NCBI RefSeq assembly: GCF_002160015.1
Contig: NZ_NFJT01000004.1
Coordinates: 62,001-126,000 of the forward strand
DNA: 64,000 bases
Direction of reading: 5' to 3'
From: Anaerofilum sp. An201
GTDB taxonomy: Bacteria; Bacillota; Clostridia; Oscillospirales; Ruminococcaceae
Shown here: one piece after another, positions 59,737-64,000 of the stretch
Numbering within the stretch: the stretch's first letter is position 1
How the letters are laid out: every line of letters begins with the position of its first letter
Notes under the pieces: model-generated
Databases searched by the model: none
What the model saw: the letters and a program-made list of their open reading frames with translations, nothing else
What the model was told of the DNA's origin: nothing
Translations under genes and position numbers: made by a program

Positions 59737-62727
59737 TCAGATCTCCCTTTCCGCGCTCTTTTTGGGCGCTGTCTTTTTATGTTCGGATTTAGGCTGGCTT
59801 TTCAGCTGGTCCATGACGGACTTCTTCTTGTCCCGATCTTCCCGGTGGGCGGCGGCCGCCAAATCCATGAGAGAGATGGGCTGACCGCTGCGGGCCTGCT
59901 GTTCCAGCTGAGCCACCGTCGGCTCCTTGGGGCCATTGTTGATAACGCCGTCGATCATGCCGTAGTCGTCCTCAACCGTCATCTCCGCACTTTTCAGCGG
60001 ATTGTCCGGCAGGAAGCCGGGGATTTGCTGAAAGCCAAAACTGTCGCAGTAATGACAGGATACCTTGCCGTCCTGCTTGATGGCAACGATGTCGCTGACG
60101 CTCATAGACGGGTGGCGGTAGTCGGCAGGGTGTTCGTTGTTGAAGCGGTATTCGAGATTATCCAGCACGCTGCCTTTCAGGTCGCCGGGTGTGAGCGGCG
60201 CAGTATAGACCAGATCGTAGTTATCGCGCTGCACAGTCCGCCCGATGGACTTGACCCATTCCAGCCCTTCATAGCGGATGTCCCTCAGCTCATCGGTGTG
60301 CTTCACCTGATAGATGGCATAGCAATCGCCCTTGTGGTTGAGAAACGCCTGCTCCCGTTCCTGCTGGTGGTCCATGCGGTCCATGACCTGAGCATCAAAG
60401 GAGGGACTATCCTCCCATTCCTCACGGGTGACGGCAAAAATGCCATCGTGGGCGTCCAGGTCGGCGGTATCAAAGGCCATCGCGGGGTTTTCGCCCTGCT
60501 GGACCATGTAAACGGTTAGGTCCTGCGCCATCAGCTCGTAGGCCCGCTCTTTGGAAAGGGGCAGAAGGTCGCTGTCCAGATAGCCGCACTTTTCCAGATC
60601 GTCCTGGGTCAACGTCGGGTCCGGCATAGGGTATTCGTCCAGTGTCTGCTCCGGGGCATCCGGCAGCTGGGTGACTTCCGGCACAGCTGCCTGGGCCGCC
60701 TCCTGCAAGGTCTCAATCATGGACAGCGGCGCATACCGAATGGACTGGCCGCCCATGCCGTGCATCTCACAGATTTTCAGCGCAGCGGTGGACAGCGGCA
60801 GCTCCGGCGCATCCAGCTGGCCGCCGTCCAACTGCTTCATGGTGGCGGCGTCGTAGAGCGTGTAGTCCCAGCCGGTGTCACAGGGCTGAACATGAAGATA
60901 GGTGGCATCATCAACCAGCAACAGGGCCTCCTGGGCTTCGGCGCTGGGGGCAGGTGTATTAGGCGTTTCCTCTGTGGGCTGCTGAACAGCGACCTCCGGA
61001 GCCAGTTCCGGCGCGGCCTCCTGCCGGGGCACCGCCTGTTCCGGCTGGGCGGTCAGGTCAATGCCGCGCTCCTTACAAATTTCCTTGTAGTGCCGGTCAA
61101 TATCGGAAATCAGCTCACCGGCGGTCTTATTGATAACCTCCAGACTGGCCCGCAGCTCCTTCAGTTCCTTGCCCTGGCTCCAACTGGCGATATAGCCGAA
61201 GCTGTTGTCGGCAGTCTGGATACCGTAATACTGGCAAACCGCATAGGAGATGCTCTCCGCCTGGACTTCCTCCGTATGCCGATCCTTCGCTGCCTGAACC
61301 TCGGCAACGTGATCTTCCTCCACCTCCAGACGCCACTCGAACTGATTCTCGTCCACAAAGCGCCAGTCTGCACCGGCAGCGAACTGTTCCGCCTCTGCTT
61401 CGGTTGCAAAGCCCTGGGAAAAGTCCCGCTTGGTCCCGCCGTCGCTGACCATGACCACCTTCCAGGTGGGTTCGGGTTTCGTCCGCTTCGGGTCGTGTAG
61501 CTTGCTGTGGGCGGTCTCATGCACGGCAGCGGAAACGGTCTGCACCTCGCTCATGCCTTCCCGAATGGCGATCCGCTGCTGATCGGAGGAAAAATAGCCG
61601 TCCATGTTTGCATCCATCGGCTCAAACTCGATGGGGACCGGGGCGGACCGGCGCAGAGCCTCCATAAATACCTCATAGTTCTGGACGTTGCCGGACAGGC
61701 TGGAGGCCAACTCCGGCAGGGGCTTTCCGTCCGTCTGGCTGACGTCAAACACCTTCACCGGGCGGAACAGTGGGATCTCGATCTCCTTTTCCTCCATGAT
61801 GACCTTGCCATCCTTATCCAGCATAGGGGCTTTGGTGTCCGGGTCCAGCTTCTGCTCCTCGATTTTCTTCTTATATGGTGTCGGGGCAATGATGGTAATG
61901 CCGTGTTCACCCCGCTTCACATGGCGGGAAAACTGATTTTTCCACTTGTTGTAACCGGCCACCAGCGTAGCGTCCGGGCGCTGCATATAGATGAGCATGG
62001 TGTTGTTGACGGAGTAGCGGTGGAAGCGGGACATCACGGACAGGTAACGGCGGTATTTGTCGCTCTCGAACAGCTCCTTGATGCCCTGTTCAATGCCCGC
62101 CGTGATTTCCTGCAACCGCTCCCGGTTGGTGGGTTTGTCAGCCATGATTTTCACTCTCCCTTCTATGGCCGAGATTTCAGCAGTGTGTTCTGCAATCCAT
62201 TGGTCCTGTGCCTCGGTGCTGCTGTCGAGAAACGTATCCAGCAGATAGCCCATGTAATCTTTCTTTTGAATAGCCTCCATAAAACGGGGATGCGGGTTCT
62301 CGTCCGGCGTTTTGGGGGAATAATCGGTTTCCCATTTTCGGAGCAAGTGGTAGTAGTCCGCCAGAACACGCCACCCATGTTCCCGTTTTTCCTTTAATTT
62401 CTGCGCCTCGGTTTTCTGCCGGACGTAACGCCTCCGGGGAGGGGCCTGACTGTCATAGGCCAGGCCAAAATCCAGGGCCAGCTTTTCGGCGGCCTCCTTG
62501 GGGGACAGGTCATAGAGCCGGGCGGTGAAGTCGATCACGTCGCCAGTTGCCCCGCAACCAAAACAGTAAAAGTAGTCCTCGTTCAGCTTCATGCTGGGGT
62601 GGCGGTCATCGTGGAAGGGACAGCAGGCCATGCCGCCGCGCCCCACCGCGATGCCGTACATTTCCGCCGCCTCCCGGACGGTGACGGACTGTTTCACGAC
62701 TTCAAAGACACTCTCGCCCATGCTCAC
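59737..62727 (-). CDS. Fusion of CHC2 primase zinc finger with ArdC/YodL/DUF4316 protein
   Basis: Residues 1-95 are a DnaG-type CHC2 zinc finger (Cys36, His39, Cys55, Cys58). At residue 195 an internal ATG (62145) with AGGGAGAG upstream begins MADKPTNRERLQEI. This is the usual start of a separate ArdC-type protein in related elements. It is followed by the ssDNA-binding segment (about 225-285), the zinc-protease motif HETAH (about 401-405), a YodL-like region (about 690-800) and a DUF4316-like C-terminus. The 996-residue frame is continuous, so either a true fusion is made or two proteins arise by internal initiation. Roles would be priming of transferred DNA and anti-restriction. Confidence 0.82.
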   Translation of the reverse strand: MSMGESVFEVVKQSVTVREAAEMYGIAVGRGGMACCPFHDDRHPSMKLNEDYFYCFGCGATGDVIDFTARLYDLSPKEAAEKLALDFGLAYDSQAPPRRRYVRQKTEAQKLKEKREHGWRVLADYYHLLRKWETDYSPKTPDENPHPRFMEAIQKKDYMGYLLDTFLDSSTEAQDQWIAEHTAEISAIEGRVKIMADKPTNRERLQEITAGIEQGIKELFESDKYRRYLSVMSRFHRYSVNNTMLIYMQRPDATLVAGYNKWKNQFSRHVKRGEHGITIIAPTPYKKKIEEQKLDPDTKAPMLDKDGKVIMEEKEIEIPLFRPVKVFDVSQTDGKPLPELASSLSGNVQNYEVFMEALRRSAPVPIEFEPMDANMDGYFSSDQQRIAIREGMSEVQTVSAAVHETAHSKLHDPKRTKPEPTWKVVMVSDGGTKRDFSQGFATEAEAEQFAAGADWRFVDENQFEWRLEVEEDHVAEVQAAKDRHTEEVQAESISYAVCQYYGIQTADNSFGYIASWSQGKELKELRASLEVINKTAGELISDIDRHYKEICKERGIDLTAQPEQAVPRQEAAPELAPEVAVQQPTEETPNTPAPSAEAQEALLLVDDATYLHVQPCDTGWDYTLYDAATMKQLDGGQLDAPELPLSTAALKICEMHGMGGQSIRYAPLSMIETLQEAAQAAVPEVTQLPDAPEQTLDEYPMPDPTLTQDDLEKCGYLDSDLLPLSKERAYELMAQDLTVYMVQQGENPAMAFDTADLDAHDGIFAVTREEWEDSPSFDAQVMDRMDHQQEREQAFLNHKGDCYAIYQVKHTDELRDIRYEGLEWVKSIGRTVQRDNYDLVYTAPLTPGDLKGSVLDNLEYRFNNEHPADYRHPSMSVSDIVAIKQDGKVSCHYCDSFGFQQIPGFLPDNPLKSAEMTVEDDYGMIDGVINNGPKEPTVAQLEQQARSGQPISLMDLAAAAHREDRDKKKSVMDQLKSQPKSEHKKTAPKKSAEREI

Positions 62728-63005
62728 TTGTCACCCGCTTTAGGGACGGGCGGCCTGTACCCGGCGGCCTTGGCTCGTTCACTGGCGGCCTTGCGGCGCT
62801 CGGCGCTGTACGGTTCCCGGACAGACACGCAGCGTTTGGGCACCGTAAAGGTCTGACGGTCTTTTTTTACGATCTGGTCCGGGTACTTCTCCGCCAGCCG
62901 CCGCAGCTTCTCCAACAGCTTCGGGTCATGGGTGTAGACCTCGGCGGTGGCCTCGGCCTGGTTGTAGAGGATAATGGTTTCCTGTTCATATAAACTCAGT
63001 TTCAT
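62724..63005 (-). CDS. Small ICE protein, 93 residues
   Basis: It begins MKLSLYEQETIILYNQAEAT and has a helical middle (PKLLEKLRRLAEKYPDQI) and a basic C-terminus rich in Arg/Ala. It is a regular neighbour of the primase and topB genes in Tn1549-like elements, overlapping both by 4 bases. Function unknown. Confidence 0.7.
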   Translation of the reverse strand: MKLSLYEQETIILYNQAEATAEVYTHDPKLLEKLRRLAEKYPDQIVKKDRQTFTVPKRCVSVREPYSAERRKAASERAKAAGYRPPVPKAGDK

Positions 63006-64000
63006 TTGCCGCCGCCTTTCTGCCGGTCAAAGTCCAGCTTGAAATTGACATACTGGCCGGTATCTTCCAGCACCACGGTGGCGTCGTAGGTTTTGCCGCT
63101 CTTTTCGGAGTACAACCCGGTCACACGGGCGCGGCCATCTTTGAGCAGCACCGCCACAATGGCCTTGGTGGGCTGTTTGCGCTTCGCGGTCCACCACTTG
63201 CTGTTTTTCCAGATTGCAAATTTGCAGGATTTGTCTTGGCAGAAGAAGCCCTTTTGCATTTCTGCAACCTCGCCGCCGCAGCGGGGGCATTTGCCCACCA
63301 CCTCGCGGGGCGGGGTGAACAGGTACTCGCTACCTTTGATGACCTGATAGGTTCCCACCAGTTCTTTCAGCATGGCGCAGATCCCGTCCATGAAGTCCTC
63401 CGGGGCCAGCTCGCCGCGCTCGATCTCGCCCAGCCGGTACTCCCACTCGGCGGTCAGCAGCGGGGATTGCAGCTGCTCCGGCAGGACAGTAATCAAGGAA
63501 AGTGCGTCATGGGATGGCAGAAGCTGTACGGTTTTTTTGCTCTTTTTTCGTTTCAGGAAGCCCGTGGAGACCAACTTTTCCAAAATCCCGGCGCGGGTGG
63601 CCGGGGTGCCCAGCCCCTTGCGCTCGGCATCCTCCGGCATATCTTTGGCACCGGCGGTCTCCATCGCTGCAAGAAGCGTATCTTCCGAAAAATGTTTAGG
63701 CGGGCTGGTTTTGCCCTCCTTGACGGCGGCACCGGCGACCGGCAGCTTCTGACCTTCGGTCAGCTCTGGCAGCGCCTTGCTTTCGTTGTCGTTGTCCGGC
63801 TCCGCATTTTTCATGCTGGCGCGGTAGGCGGCGTCCAGCGCCCGCCAGCCAGGTTGCTTCACCGTGCGGCCTTTGGCGGTGAACTCTGTATCGGCGCACT
63901 CTACCGTGACAGCGGTTTCGGCGTAGGTGTGGGGCGGGGCCACCGCGCACAGCAGGCGCAGCGCCACCAGCTCCAGAATCGCCCGTTCGCCCACCGGCAG
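63002..64000 (-). CDS. topB: Type IA topoisomerase III, C-terminal part
   Basis: The frame is open to the right edge, so only the last 332 residues are seen. It starts within the topoisomerase core (GERAILELVALRLLCAVAPP, GLGTPATRAGILEKL). It ends with a zinc-ribbon-like segment (CPRCGGEVAEMQKGFFC) and a TopB-type tail. Conjugative elements carry topB to resolve DNA during transfer or replication. The active-site tyrosine lies outside the window. Confidence 0.88.
   Translation of the reverse strand: MPVGERAILELVALRLLCAVAPPHTYAETAVTVECADTEFTAKGRTVKQPGWRALDAAYRASMKNAEPDNDNESKALPELTEGQKLPVAGAAVKEGKTSPPKHFSEDTLLAAMETAGAKDMPEDAERKGLGTPATRAGILEKLVSTGFLKRKKSKKTVQLLPSHDALSLITVLPEQLQSPLLTAEWEYRLGEIERGELAPEDFMDGICAMLKELVGTYQVIKGSEYLFTPPREVVGKCPRCGGEVAEMQKGFFCQDKSCKFAIWKNSKWWTAKRKQPTKAIVAVLLKDGRARVTGLYSEKSGKTYDATVVLEDTGQYVNFKLDFDRQKGGGK

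Larger units (their letters stand above)
37177..64000. mobile_element. Tn1549-like integrative conjugative element, right end beyond window
   Basis: The order from left to right is integrase, integrase, excisionase, sigma-like regulator, bacitracin-resistance cargo, relaxase, AlbA-domain gene, CD1845-like protein, MobC, DUF3849 protein, giant methylase/helicase, TTRAP, CHC2/ArdC fusion, small protein and topB. This is the conserved right-hand backbone of Tn1549-like elements of gut Firmicutes. Transfer (VirB4/VirD4) genes would lie further right. The dispersed chromosomal repeats of the left part of the window do not occur here. The cargo at about 40.5-45.5 kb is visibly more AT-rich than the backbone. 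Confidence 0.85.

Overview
The window looks like the chromosome of a high-GC gut Clostridia member, probably an Oscillospiraceae/Ruminococcaceae relative of Faecalibacterium, Gemmiger or Subdoligranulum. This is inferred from the SCIFF peptide plus maturase pair that is nearly universal in Clostridia, GC-rich codon use, and a dispersed palindromic repeat family of the kind seen in those genera. No 16S gene is present, so the genus is a guess.

Positions 1-34,240 are mostly chromosomal backbone. They hold: a LexA-like repressor beside an array of TTTAC-N7-GTAAA sites and two phage-like genes; a GMP synthase that lacks its glutaminase catalytic region; tRNA-Leu(CAG) with a consensus promoter and strong terminator; a polysaccharide flippase; purine nucleoside phosphorylase; an Mrp ATPase; the tsaE-tsaB-rpiB-upp operon; a SEDS glycosyltransferase followed by an amino-acid decarboxylase; SCIFF and its radical SAM maturase; a GH13 enzyme; and a six-gene polyamine cluster. 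That cluster (speD, arginine-decarboxylase-like gene, speE, speB, carboxynorspermidine synthase, nspC) encodes two alternative routes to spermidine and starts with a roughly 350-nt structured leader ending in an intrinsic terminator. Positions 26,400-34,240 carry a redox cluster (flavoproteins, alcohol dehydrogenases, LysR and TetR regulators) in which two ORFs are chimeras: flavin reductase start fused to iron-dependent alcohol dehydrogenase end, and hydrolase-lipoprotein start fused to aldo/keto reductase end.

Positions 34,370-36,640 are debris of an older mobile element: a beheaded XRE regulator, a cysteine-rich KTR protein, half of a permease running into the tail of parA, and a small ICE-type protein.

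From about 37,177 to the right edge lies a Tn1549-like integrative conjugative element, read mainly on the minus strand and cut by the window end inside topB. It has two tandem tyrosine integrases, an excisionase, MobP-type relaxase, MobC, a 2,774-residue methylase/helicase with a tnpV gene embedded in another frame, a TTRAP protein and a fused CHC2 primase/ArdC protein. Its cargo, lower in GC than the rest, is a complete bacitracin-resistance module bcrR-bcrABD with both GACA-N7-TGTC operator sites.

No CRISPR array or rRNA was seen. The strongest candidates for something undescribed are the structured speD leader, the dual spermidine route, the glutaminase-less GMP synthase, the repressor operator array and the tnpV overlap.
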